DNA of 64,000 nt, from NCBI GenBank assembly GCA_033762255.1, contig JANRLT010000007.1, positions 186,001-250,000 of the forward strand, in the 5' to 3' direction. Each line of letters starts with the position of its first letter. Within the stretch, counting starts at the first letter, position 1. Below, in pieces: positions 1-7,815 of the stretch. This stretch comes from Pirellulales bacterium (GTDB lineage Bacteria > Planctomycetota > Planctomycetia > Pirellulales > JALHPA01). A program made the translations under genes and the position numbers. The notes beneath the pieces were generated by a model, which ran no database searches, was not told where the DNA came from, and saw only the letters and a list, made by a program, of their open reading frames with translations.

Positions 1-248
1 GGGGCGGCGCCTAGCAGCAGCCATATCAGGCGCTCCCCCAGCGGCCAGGCGGGAGGAACGATTTCCCAAGAATTTGGCCATGGAGCGGCATCCGCGCCAA
101 AAGTCGCGCGGGAAGGGGCCGCGAAAGGACAAAGGGGGGACAGATCCTGCCGTCTCCCCCTGGTCAGAGGCGGACAGGCGGGAACAGCCAGGGCAACCAA
201 ATGATTAGCAGCAGGGGTTCGCCGACCAAGAGGAACAGACAGCGCCAT
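1..248 (-). CDS. Possible 5' end of a gene running off the left edge
   Basis: An open frame begins with ATG at 248 on the minus strand and stays open for 82 codons to the window edge. A GAGG element lies five bases before the ATG, a good ribosome binding site. The encoded start is Pro/Ala/Arg-rich and reaches a hydrophobic stretch (LIWLLLG) just at the edge, which could begin a membrane segment. I do not recognise the product. The divergent gene at 612 and the inverted repeat at 293-308 lie upstream. The frame could also be chance in GC-rich DNA; sequence to the left would decide. Confidence 0.35.
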   Translation of the reverse strand, partial: MALSVPLGRRTPAANHLVALAVPACPPLTRGRRQDLSPLCPFAAPSRATFGADAAPWPNSWEIVPPAWPLGERLIWLLLGAA

Positions 249-611
249 AAAAACCTCGTGGAAAAAATGCCGGGAGAGAAAACAAAAGAATAGTGTACAT
301 TGGTACACAATACCCTGGCACAATTTCAAGCGCGGCGGGCAAATTTTTTACAGGTTTTATGCTCCAACGGAGGGGTAGAAGGCGGGTGATCGACGGTAAA
401 CTTCTGCCGTTTCACGCTTTACACGCGGAAGTCGCTGGCGGGAACCCCCGCTGGTCGGTAAAATAAATTTTGATCCTCAGTCCCGGCCCGGCTAAAACAA
501 GACCCTTGCGGTCGTTTTATCCTGGGCCTTAGGATTGCGACAACCATTACCAGCTTGGCCAGAGGTTCAGGCCAGGACGATTTGCATTTTTTACCGACAG
601 GTGTGGAAATT
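249..611. other. Divergent intergenic region
   Basis: This gap separates a possible minus-strand gene from the small plus-strand gene at 612. Apart from the short inverted repeat at 293-308 I see no gene, RNA or clear promoter hexamers in it. Confidence 0.5.
293..308. promoter_or_regulatory. Perfect inverted repeat, operator candidate
   Basis: GTGTAC, a four-base spacer ATTG, and GTACAC form a perfect 6+4+6 inverted repeat in the gap between two divergent genes. The size and symmetry suit a dimeric regulator. No regulator gene is adjacent, so the assignment is an inference from shape and position only. Confidence 0.35.
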
Positions 612-917
612 ATGGCCAGACGGGTTGTAAATCGAAAGGAATTGCGGGCGGAAAACGACGCGGCGGAAGCCCTGGAAGGGGAAGCTGGCGCCACCAAAGC
701 CAAAAAAGCTAAAAAGGCCCCCGCCAAAAAAGCCAAGAAAGTGCCCAAGGAAGTGCGTTTGAAGGCATTTTGGGGGGTGTTCAATCAATCGATGAAGCGC
801 GTGGCGCTGTTTGAGTATGCCGAGCTAAAAAAAGCCGAGAAAAAGGCGGAGGAACTCTCGACCAGCGCAAAGACGCCGCATTTTGTCCAAAAAGTTAAGG
901 AAGTCATTGAGGAGTAG
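612..917 (+). CDS. Small basic Lys/Ala-rich planctomycetal protein, unknown function
   Basis: The 101-residue product begins MARRVVNRKELRAEN, has a lysine/alanine-rich stretch of AKK-type repeats at about residues 30-55, and ends with a mixed-charge domain containing WGVFNQSMKRVALFEY and HFVQKVKEVIEE. I place the start at 612, not at the upstream in-frame codon at 555, because the segment before 612 is unlike the conserved part. The layout of a histone-tail-like basic linker joined to a small helical domain recalls short proteins I associate with planctomycete genomes; this family memory is unverified. The Lys/Ala repeat could bind nucleic acid, which is inference. It appears monocistronic. 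Confidence 0.75.
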   Translation: MARRVVNRKELRAENDAAEALEGEAGATKAKKAKKAPAKKAKKVPKEVRLKAFWGVFNQSMKRVALFEYAELKKAEKKAEELSTSAKTPHFVQKVKEVIEE

Positions 918-1042
918 CCAATCCCTTCGTATCGTGGAACGTAGAGAGCGCGAAAAGGATAAGTTGCGGGCCGGGGGGATGTCTGAACTAAACCGTTAAG
1001 CGTCAATTTTGTTTCTGGGTGGATCGGGCAAGAGGTGGAATT

Positions 1043-1846
1043 ATGCGCTTGAATTTGTGGATGATGGCATTACTATGCGCCGCATTGTGCCTGCCGGGCT
1101 GTGGCGAGGAAACCACAACCGTCAAAAAAGTCGACAAATTTCCGGCCTCGGTCACACCGGCGGAGTTGGATGATTCCAAGGCCAACGTCTCGATCGCGGG
1201 GGGCTTCCTCAAAGTCGGTTTTCCCAAGGATTGGAATGAAACCCTAAATAAGAAAAAGGAATTTGCGATCATCATGCGTCCGGCCAACGCCAGCAGAAAT
1301 CCCACGCTGGCCATTCTGGATTTTTCCGAGAACTCCCCCTTTGACGAAGTGACTGACGCCAACAAGCAAGAGTTTCTCGACTATGTCAAAAAGATGCCCT
1401 ACTTTGGCAAGTTTAAGGGGCACAAAATCGTGCAGCCCCACAAGCTGATCAAGCTGGGGGATCGGTATGGCGTCTTGTTTCGAGTAAACCACGCCGCCAA
1501 GACCACCACCGAAATTGTCTATTTGGCGACCGCCGAAAAGAAAAAGCTGTATCTGGTCGAGCTGCGGGCGGACGAAAACCAATCCCCCAAGAACTGGCCC
1601 GCCATGGTCGCGCTGTTTAACTCAATGGCTATTTCGGACACCCCGGGGGGAAATACGGACAACATCGACTTTAGCGTGGTGGCCGACAGTGCCGAGCCTT
1701 CCTTTGACGAGGATGGCGAAATGCCGGCCAAGGGGGCGGGGGATAAATCGGATAAAAGCTCCGACGAGCCGAGCTTTGACGAAGGGGACGACACACCCAA
1801 AAAGAAAACCGATAAACCGGGGGACGAGCCCAAGTTTGATGAGTAA
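1043..1846 (+). CDS. Predicted lipoprotein with acidic C-terminal repeats
   Basis: The 267-residue product starts with a lipoprotein signal peptide; the lipobox is LPGC with Cys20 as the lipidated residue. I chose ATG 1043, not the upstream in-frame codon at 1019, because an AGAGGTGG ribosome binding site precedes it and the signal peptide then has normal length. The body (about residues 30-215) is a soluble domain I do not recognise. The tail (about 220-267) carries three copies of an acidic motif, EPSFDE, EPSFDE and EPKFDE, separated by Lys/Asp-rich linkers. Such tails could bind cations or basic proteins at the cell surface, but that is a guess. It stands alone on the plus strand. Confidence 0.8.
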   Translation: MRLNLWMMALLCAALCLPGCGEETTTVKKVDKFPASVTPAELDDSKANVSIAGGFLKVGFPKDWNETLNKKKEFAIIMRPANASRNPTLAILDFSENSPFDEVTDANKQEFLDYVKKMPYFGKFKGHKIVQPHKLIKLGDRYGVLFRVNHAAKTTTEIVYLATAEKKKLYLVELRADENQSPKNWPAMVALFNSMAISDTPGGNTDNIDFSVVADSAEPSFDEDGEMPAKGAGDKSDKSSDEPSFDEGDDTPKKKTDKPGDEPKFDE

Positions 1847-1898
1847 GGGGGTATGCTTTTTTATGCATTGACGGGGACACACAGTTCAGAATTCGCAA

Positions 1899-2003
1899 AT
1901 TCAGCCACGGATGAACACCGATTTGAACGGATGTTTATGAATACAGCAGCGATCAAAAAATACACTTTATCCGTGTTTGATCCGTGCCTATCCGTGGCTG
2001 AAT
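1899..2003. repeat. Intergenic inverted repeat of the 'CCACGGAT' type
   Basis: ATTCAGCCACGGAT at 1899 recurs as its reverse complement ATCCGTGGCTGAAT ending at 2003, with further CCGTG/CACGG copies between. It sits downstream of the lipoprotein gene. It resembles dispersed non-coding repeats with 'CCACGGAT' units; no other copy is in this window. Confidence 0.7.
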
Positions 2004-2150
2004 GGAATAGCTGCTTCTAACCAGCACGCCCTGTTGCCATTCCCCTTACCGCCATTTACAATCGGGACATTCGCGGGATGGCCGGTCCCGGCCCCCGTTA
2101 ACGCCACACCACGACCCCGATTTTCTATTTTTGACACGCCCGAGAGTGCT

Positions 2151-2336
2151 ATGGACGAAGCGACAAAAAATATGGTGCTGATCCCCGTTTGCGTGGGCAG
2201 TATCACGGTGATGATTTTGCAGTTTGCGATCAACTACACTAATTTTTCTTATGGCATGTTGGCGGTTAATCTGCTGATCGGCGCGGCGGTCGGCGGCGCG
2301 GTCTTTGGAGCGCTCTTTTTTATGAATAAGCGGTAA
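2151..2336 (+). CDS. Small two-helix membrane protein
   Basis: The 61-residue product begins MDEATKNM and contains two hydrophobic segments, about residues 6-26 and 35-57, the second rich in Gly and Ala (LLIGAAVGGAVFGALFF). It ends in a basic MNKR. I start it at the ATG at 2151; the in-frame extension back to 1977 is Pro-rich and overlaps the inverted repeat, so it is probably not translated. The fold suggests a helical hairpin in the inner membrane. I do not recognise a family and no neighbour suggests a role. Confidence 0.6.
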   Translation: MDEATKNMVLIPVCVGSITVMILQFAINYTNFSYGMLAVNLLIGAAVGGAVFGALFFMNKR

Positions 2337-2443
2337 GCGCGCCTCTGCCAGTCCCGCCAGCGGTATCATCAAAGGCGACCTAAACGCGCGCGGATTGATT
2401 TGTCATTTCGTTCTTGCACGCCGGTTGCGGCACATGGTCCCTT

Positions 2444-3784
2444 CTAAAAATCATACCACAGGCCCAGGCCCAGTTTTTCTTCAAAGAGATTCCAAAACTG
2501 GTATTGGTCGCTCAGGCCATTAAAGTACTCAAAGCCCACGCGAAATAGCCGCGCGCTCGGTCCATCCCGCCAGGCCCAGCCGACTTGTGTGACAAAATTG
2601 CCGCTGTAGTTGACTTCCTCGCGCAAGTGACCGTGCAAGGCCACAAAGGGGGCGCCGCGGGGGCCGGTGGGGACCGCCGGGGCGTATTCCCAACCCAACT
2701 GCATTTCCCACTCCCCCGACACATCCGTAAAAAACGCCCAGCCCACTTCGGCGTAAATGCGATGTTCCGGCGTGTAATAATACGATTGGCCAAAGATCAG
2801 CACATCGCGGGCGTAGTTATAACGTGGCACGCTGGGAAAAGTCAGCATGTGCTCATCGCCCAGGTGGGAGCTCAGGTGATAATAGCCCATTTTGGTTTTC
2901 CAGGGACCGACCCCATAGGTGATCGGCAGTCCCGCGCGAAAATCGACCGAGACTAAATTCATATCATGCATAAAATCGAGCCGGGGAAGGGCTGCCCCTT
3001 CCAGGTCGATTTGCCAGCCTTCGGGAAAATAGGCGTCAGTGTTGCCATACCGCCACAGGCCAACCCGCCCCCCCAGCGTGATATCCCACAACCAGCCGTA
3101 ATCTTTTTCATGAAAAAAGAAGCCGCGAAACCGCGATTCGCGATCGCCCGCCAGATATGAACGATAGATCAGACCTTCGGGGAGCCATTGGACGGACCAA
3201 GGTTCCTCCCCCTGGGAACCATTGTCGCCATTTACCCCGGCGGGCTCGCCGGCGGATGCTGCCAGCGGATCACTTTGCGGTTGATCCAGGGACCAATTGT
3301 CGGACTCGGCGCTGATGGGCCGCCAGCCGTTGCGCGGCAGAACCGCCGCCGCGGCGGCATTTTGCGCGGCGGATCGTTCGCCTCCGCCGTCAAATTGCGA
3401 AGGAAAATGACTCTTGAGCAGGCTTGGCTCCGCTGGTTGGGGCTGGCCAGCGGCTTGCCAATATTCGGTTTGACTTTGCTGATTGGCACCAGTCGGATCC
3501 GTTACCAACGGCGGAGGCCCGGACAGATTGGCCGGGCTGGCCGAGACCGGGGACGCGGAAAGGGAATTGCCCGGGGGTAGGCTTTGCGCTGGCAATAAGG
3601 TGCAGCAAAGTCCCGGCGCAAAAACCCAGCTCCAACGCCAGATTTTTCGCAGTGATGGCTTCGTCGGTTGCAAAACAGGTTGACTCCCTGTGGGCACAAA
3701 AGGGGCGCAATCCAGCGCGCGGACCGCAGCCGGGGCTTTGTATTTTTGAGGGCAAAGTATGCAGACCCTTGCCAGTTCCACCAA
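2444..3784 (-). CDS. DUF1207 family protein, probable secreted or outer-membrane beta-barrel
   Basis: The C-terminal half (about residues 195-446) matches my memory of the planctomycetal DUF1207 family: it opens with WLPEGLIYRSYLAGDRESRF and is rich in alternating aromatic residues, as in outer-membrane beta strands, ending in GLGLWYDF. The N-terminal 190 residues are low-complexity Pro/Ser/Gln. A hydrophobic stretch after SLRKIWRWSW looks like a signal peptide, but in this frame it lies about 50 residues in. The true start may therefore be a TTG about 40 codons downstream of the ATG at 3784, or the extension is real. Function is unknown. It is convergent with the small gene at 2151 and follows endonuclease IV on the same strand. 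Confidence 0.8.
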   Translation of the reverse strand: MVELARVCILCPQKYKAPAAVRALDCAPFVPTGSQPVLQPTKPSLRKIWRWSWVFAPGLCCTLLPAQSLPPGNSLSASPVSASPANLSGPPPLVTDPTGANQQSQTEYWQAAGQPQPAEPSLLKSHFPSQFDGGGERSAAQNAAAAAVLPRNGWRPISAESDNWSLDQPQSDPLAASAGEPAGVNGDNGSQGEEPWSVQWLPEGLIYRSYLAGDRESRFRGFFFHEKDYGWLWDITLGGRVGLWRYGNTDAYFPEGWQIDLEGAALPRLDFMHDMNLVSVDFRAGLPITYGVGPWKTKMGYYHLSSHLGDEHMLTFPSVPRYNYARDVLIFGQSYYYTPEHRIYAEVGWAFFTDVSGEWEMQLGWEYAPAVPTGPRGAPFVALHGHLREEVNYSGNFVTQVGWAWRDGPSARLFRVGFEYFNGLSDQYQFWNLFEEKLGLGLWYDF

Positions 3785-3852
3785 GAGCAGTTCAGATTAA
3801 CCGCCGGCACTCCGCCATTCTGTCCCACGGGCGCGGGGTAGACCCGGCGCCG

Positions 3853-4869
3853 CTAGCGGATTTTGCCCGGCGAACGCCGAGTGCGGGATCGCGCCCCGGG
3901 CGCGCTCTGTTCCACTGTAGGCAAGATATCTGTAGGCAAGATATCGGCGGTAGACGCGCCTTTCTGTAGCACGCCAGTCCGTGCCGACTTTACGCCAGCA
4001 TGATTTACGGAATTCGCCAATTCCCTTAAAACACCCAAGTTCCCCCGATCCAGCTCCAAACCCTCTTTACTACCCATCCCCTTGGGCGTTTCCAGATACA
4101 TGGGTATGTGGGCAAATCGTGGATCTGTTAGTAAATTGCGGAAGCCCGCCAGCCCTATCTCACCTTGGCCGATGTGTTCGTGCCGATCCACGCGGCTACC
4201 CAATCCTTTTTTGCTATCATTCAAATGAAAGGCCTTGATCCGGGACAAACCAATCAACCTGTCAAACTGGGTAAAGGTCTCGGCATAGTCTACGGGATTG
4301 GCAAGGGGATAACCCGCGGCAAAAATATGGCAAGTGTCCACGCATACGCCCAACCGATCGGGTTGACGGACCCCCGCCAAAATTTCGGCCAGATGCTCAA
4401 AGCGGTGGCCCAGGTTGGTCCCTTGACCGGCGGTTGTTTCTAGCAACGTGATTGTGGACAAGTCTGGCGCGGCGGCATGGATTTTATCCAGGGCGGCGAT
4501 GACGCGGGCCAGTCCGACCGCTTCGCTGGTCGTAGTGAATGACCCGGGATGCATGACCACATACGGAATGCCCAAAAGCTGCGCCCGCAGCAATTCCTCG
4601 GTAAAGGCGTCGATTGATTTTTGCCACAGGGCGTCATCCGGCGCTGCCAAATTGATTAGGTACGAATCATGCGCAATGGGGTGCGTGATGCGCAGTTCCG
4701 CCAGCTTATCGCGAAACCGAGTCGCGTCGTCGTGCGTGATGGGTTTGCCGCGCCACTGGTTATTGTTTTTTGTAAAGAGCTGCACACATTGGCAACCACA
4801 CGCGTGCGCGATCTCGACAGCGCGATAATACCCGCCCGAGATTGACTGATGCGCGCCAAGGAGAGGCAT
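3853..4869 (-). CDS. nfo: Endonuclease IV (AP endonuclease)
   Basis: This enzyme cuts the backbone 5' of abasic sites in DNA base-excision repair. All nine metal ligands of the family can be placed: His67, His107, Glu144, Asp178, His181, His215, Asp228, His230 and Glu260. They lie in motifs such as GVCVDTCHIF, AFHLNDSK and VDRHEHIGQGE. The core covers residues 1-285, the usual length of bacterial Nfo. A further 50 residues, rich in Ser, Arg and Pro, form an unusual tail that includes a DILPT DILPT repeat. ATG 4869 starts directly with the conserved MPLLGAHQSISGGY, so the start is secure. Confidence 0.96.
   Translation of the reverse strand: MPLLGAHQSISGGYYRAVEIAHACGCQCVQLFTKNNNQWRGKPITHDDATRFRDKLAELRITHPIAHDSYLINLAAPDDALWQKSIDAFTEELLRAQLLGIPYVVMHPGSFTTTSEAVGLARVIAALDKIHAAAPDLSTITLLETTAGQGTNLGHRFEHLAEILAGVRQPDRLGVCVDTCHIFAAGYPLANPVDYAETFTQFDRLIGLSRIKAFHLNDSKKGLGSRVDRHEHIGQGEIGLAGFRNLLTDPRFAHIPMYLETPKGMGSKEGLELDRGNLGVLRELANSVNHAGVKSARTGVLQKGASTADILPTDILPTVEQSAPGARSRTRRSPGKIR
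3916..3945. repeat. 15-bp tandem duplication inside the nfo tail
   Basis: TGTAGGCAAGATATC occurs twice in a row and keeps the reading frame, giving the DILPT-DILPT repeat near the C-terminus of endonuclease IV. It marks the tail as fast-evolving. Confidence 0.85.
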
Positions 4870-5045
4870 AGTAGGACGAAGTAACGGGAGGAGGGGTGAG
4901 AACGCCAGCAGGCTCTAACCACAAAGCCGCCGATGGCATTGGCGAAATAGTGTTCCGCGTCGGGGGTGAACGCGAAAATCCGCAAAAGTTATTAACCCCA
5001 TGTCCGCGACCAGTTCTCTTCATTGAGTATCCTTACACGGCCGGC

Positions 5046-5957
5046 TTATTTTTCCAGCAGTTTTCTCGCCCGCAGCCAGTCTTCGGCCCGGTCGGTCCAG
5101 GTACTAATGGGCAGCTCGCTTTTACGCAAGCCGTAGCCATGCCCACCGGATTGATAAATGTGCATTTCGACGGGAATATTCTTTTGCTTCAGCGCGGCGT
5201 ACAGCATCACACTGCTGAGCGGCGTCACTGGATCATCGGTGGTGTGAACCATAAAAAACGGGGGAGTCGCCTCGCCCAGGGGGACATCCGCGGTGATCAA
5301 CTGGGTGGGGTTGTCCTTTTCGACCAGATAAGCCGGGTAGATAAGCATGACAAAGTCCGGTCGGCAGCTTTGCTGGTCGCTGTGATCCACCGCGTCGTAG
5401 CTGCGCTTTTCAAATTGGGTGCCGGTTTTGGCCGTAAGGTTGCCCCCGGCGGAAAAACCCAGCATGCCGATCCGTTGCGGATCGATGCCCCACTCCTTTG
5501 CGTTGGCGCGGGTCAGGCTAATCGCCCGCTGCGCATCCATCAATGGCAAACGGTTGGTAGGGTCATCGGCCCGCTTGGGGACGCGGTACTTGAGCACAAT
5601 GCCGGTCACCCCGATCGAATTGAACCATTTGGCGACTTCCGTCCCCTCCAGATCCCAGGCCAAAATATTGTACCCTCCGCCCGGGGCAATCACCACCGCC
5701 GCGCCGGTGTCCCGATCCGCGGCGGGGCGATAGATCGTCAGCGTGGGTTGGCTGACATTGGTCAGGCGCTGGACGTCAGACTTTTCGTTGGGCTTGGCTT
5801 CGAGGAATTTTTCCGGAGCAAGCTCGGTCGTTTCGCCGGGGGCCTTTTCCGGCCACAAGTTGACGATGATCGGCTCGGCGGCAAACAGCAATCCACTCCC
5901 CCCTTGCCAACAGAGGGCGGCAACGGCAATCAACAAAACGCGCGCGGACACATGCAT
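5046..5957 (-). CDS. Secreted alpha/beta-hydrolase, probable esterase
   Basis: The 303-residue product has a signal peptide (residues 1 to about 27, ending in FAA) and an alpha/beta-hydrolase domain. Visible parts are an oxyanion-hole region APGGGYNIL, the nucleophile elbow GFSAGG with Ser169, an acid in HTTDDPVTP (Asp241 or Asp242), and His273 in GGHGYG. This arrangement is typical of the acetyl-esterase/xylan-esterase relatives that planctomycetes use in polysaccharide breakdown, but the substrate cannot be read from sequence. I chose ATG 5957 because GGAG precedes it at suitable spacing and the signal peptide is then complete; an in-frame ATG at 5990 is less likely. Confidence 0.88.
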   Translation of the reverse strand: MHVSARVLLIAVAALCWQGGSGLLFAAEPIIVNLWPEKAPGETTELAPEKFLEAKPNEKSDVQRLTNVSQPTLTIYRPAADRDTGAAVVIAPGGGYNILAWDLEGTEVAKWFNSIGVTGIVLKYRVPKRADDPTNRLPLMDAQRAISLTRANAKEWGIDPQRIGMLGFSAGGNLTAKTGTQFEKRSYDAVDHSDQQSCRPDFVMLIYPAYLVEKDNPTQLITADVPLGEATPPFFMVHTTDDPVTPLSSVMLYAALKQKNIPVEMHIYQSGGHGYGLRKSELPISTWTDRAEDWLRARKLLEK

Positions 5958-6217
5958 GGGAAACAATCTCCGGCTAAAAGCACAAACCATCAGTTGGACA
6001 AGCCCCCGTGGGAAACTACGTGCTTAGCATAACGCCTGGCGCAAAGGAGAGCAAATCGGGCGGGGGAACATGTTATTACATACTCGAGATAATAAGTTTC
6101 TCAAAATCGTTCCCCGCCGCGCTTGATTTTATCTCCTCTCCATCGCAAAAATGCCCGTAGTTCCACAAAAAACTAGCTCGCGCGGAAAGTCTTTACCCCC
6201 CCAAGACAGGAATTGCC

Positions 6218-6601
6218 ATGACTGAAATCGCCTGCGATCTCACACCCGCCCAATTAACGGCCAAGAAGTGTGTTCCCTGCGAAGGGGGCATCCCCAAATT
6301 CACCCCCGAGCAAGCCGCGCGGCAACTCACCCAACTAGACGGCTGGCGGCTCACCGCGGATGGTCAGCGGCTGGCCAAAGAATGGACGATGCGGAACTTT
6401 ATGGCGGGGATGGAGTTTTTTCAGGCTGTCGCCCAACTGGCCGAGGCGGAAGGGCACCACCCGGATTTACATCTGACCCGTTACCGCCAGGCGCGCATCG
6501 AAATTTACACCCATGCGATTGGCGGACTGAGTGAAAATGATTTTATTTTAGCGGCAAAGATCGATGCGCTGCCGCTAGCGAGTAACGCGAGCGCATCATA
6601 G
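6218..6601 (+). CDS. phhB: 4a-hydroxytetrahydrobiopterin dehydratase (pterin-4a-carbinolamine dehydratase)
   Basis: The enzyme dehydrates 4a-hydroxy-tetrahydropterin, recycling the cofactor of aromatic amino-acid hydroxylases; some members also act in molybdopterin metabolism. The family motif is complete: EGHHPDLHL (His80, His81, Pro82), then YTHAIGGL with His99 and SENDF with Asp108. At 127 residues it is slightly longer than the roughly 100-residue core, with about 25 extra N-terminal residues containing CVPCEGG. No aromatic hydroxylase gene is present in the window. It is convergent with the response regulator that follows. Confidence 0.94.
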   Translation: MTEIACDLTPAQLTAKKCVPCEGGIPKFTPEQAARQLTQLDGWRLTADGQRLAKEWTMRNFMAGMEFFQAVAQLAEAEGHHPDLHLTRYRQARIEIYTHAIGGLSENDFILAAKIDALPLASNASAS

Positions 6602-6637
6602 CTCTTCGCGCGGCGCGGCCTTGCGCGGATGCGTGGG

Positions 6638-7081
6638 TCAAACGCGGCTTAGCTCCGCCGCGGCGCGCAGCTCCTTTAGCTCCTCCAGCGACGTCCACCA
6701 ACAATCCAGCTTGGCCACTGCTTGGTCCAGCGCCGCGGTTAAGCGCGCTAGATCGGCCACGGGCTTAAAGAAACAAGCCTCCGCCCCTAGTTGTTGCAGC
6801 TCCATCGCGTTGGCCAAGCTGATTAAGTCTGTCACCATGATCACGGGGAGTCCGCCGTCATAGCTCTTCATGCGCGGCAGCAACTCCTGTCCCGAGATAT
6901 ACGGCATATCATTATCCAGCAACACCAGCCGATATTTGCCGGTTTGCAGATGAGCCTCGGTCATGGTGGGATCATGCAACGGCACGGTGTCATAGCCCAG
7001 TGGCCGCAACCGTTCCTGCAGCACGGAGGCAAATTCTATATCGTCATCAATGTGCAAAACCAATGTGCGCGTCGACTGCAT
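6638..7081 (-). CDS. Stand-alone response regulator receiver domain
   Basis: The 147-residue product is a CheY-like receiver. The acidic pocket is Asp12/Asp13 (LHIDDD), the phospho-acceptor is Asp56 (VLLDNDMP), the switch threonine is Thr84 (VIMVTD) and the conserved lysine is Lys106 (FFKPV). About 35 residues follow the domain, too few for an output domain, and they look helical. It is divergent from the Hpt gene at 7358, about 280 bp away, so the two probably exchange phosphate in one relay. No histidine kinase gene is nearby. Confidence 0.93.
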   Translation of the reverse strand: MQSTRTLVLHIDDDIEFASVLQERLRPLGYDTVPLHDPTMTEAHLQTGKYRLVLLDNDMPYISGQELLPRMKSYDGGLPVIMVTDLISLANAMELQQLGAEACFFKPVADLARLTAALDQAVAKLDCWWTSLEELKELRAAAELSRV

Positions 7082-7357
7082 CGCGGCTGCCCCTTAAAAT
7101 AAGAAAAGTGGCATGTGCGGCCCTTGCCCCGACGCATACCAATTAAATAATTATTGGATATTTTTATCTTATAATATAAATTGATTGTAAAACTGCGGCT
7201 AACCGCAAGAAACATCCGCTCAGCGATTTCGCCGTCTAATTTAAGCGTCAAGCGGCATTTGTCGCGCGGTATGGTTATTCCACACCTCTGTCCAAAAAAT
7301 AACCTAAATTTGTAGTGAGCGGTTTTGTCACAAATTTCATTCTTTTTTGAGTCTTGT

Positions 7358-7693
7358 ATGAACGCGGTCGTCTTGGAAAATCCAGTCGCGGAATTGCTGT
7401 TTTCTTCTTTGGCCAAAGATCCCGACCTGGGCGAGATTATCGAAATGTTTGTCGAGGCAATGCCAAGCCGTGTGCGCGACATGCAAAATCAATTTGACAA
7501 TCAAGATTGGGACCAACTGGCCCGCCTGGCCCACCAACTAAAAGGGGCTGCCGGCAGTTACGGCTTTGACCAAATCACACCGTATGCCGCCCGCCTGGAA
7601 AAAGGGATCCGCAACGCCCTGCCGCAGCATGACATCCGTAAGTCGTATGAGGAACTCATCGATGTCTGTGGGCGGATCCGCATTGGCGGGTAA
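7358..7693 (+). CDS. Single-domain histidine phosphotransfer (Hpt) protein
   Basis: The 111-residue product is a four-helix Hpt domain. The phospho-accepting histidine is His59 in AHQLKGAAGSYGF, the core motif of the family. I start it at ATG 7358; an in-frame extension to 7325 is possible but has no better ribosome binding site. Stand-alone Hpt proteins shuttle phosphoryl groups between a hybrid kinase and a response regulator. The divergent receiver-only regulator at 6638-7081 is the obvious candidate partner. The kinase must be encoded elsewhere. Confidence 0.9.
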   Translation: MNAVVLENPVAELLFSSLAKDPDLGEIIEMFVEAMPSRVRDMQNQFDNQDWDQLARLAHQLKGAAGSYGFDQITPYAARLEKGIRNALPQHDIRKSYEELIDVCGRIRIGG

Positions 7694-7815
7694 GGGGAGG
7701 TGAGTTGATAGTTGATAGTGGATAGTGGGAAGTGCTAAGCTTAGGGAAAATTGAGCCAACTAGCTCAGCCCCCCATCTGTAATTTTTAATTCTTAATTTG
7801 TAATTAATTTCGTAA

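Noticed and set aside
4896-6032. Long plus-strand open frame opposite the esterase gene
   Set aside because: It is antisense to a well-supported alpha/beta-hydrolase with signal peptide and catalytic triad; its sequence is low-quality Arg/Gly/Pro with no domain.
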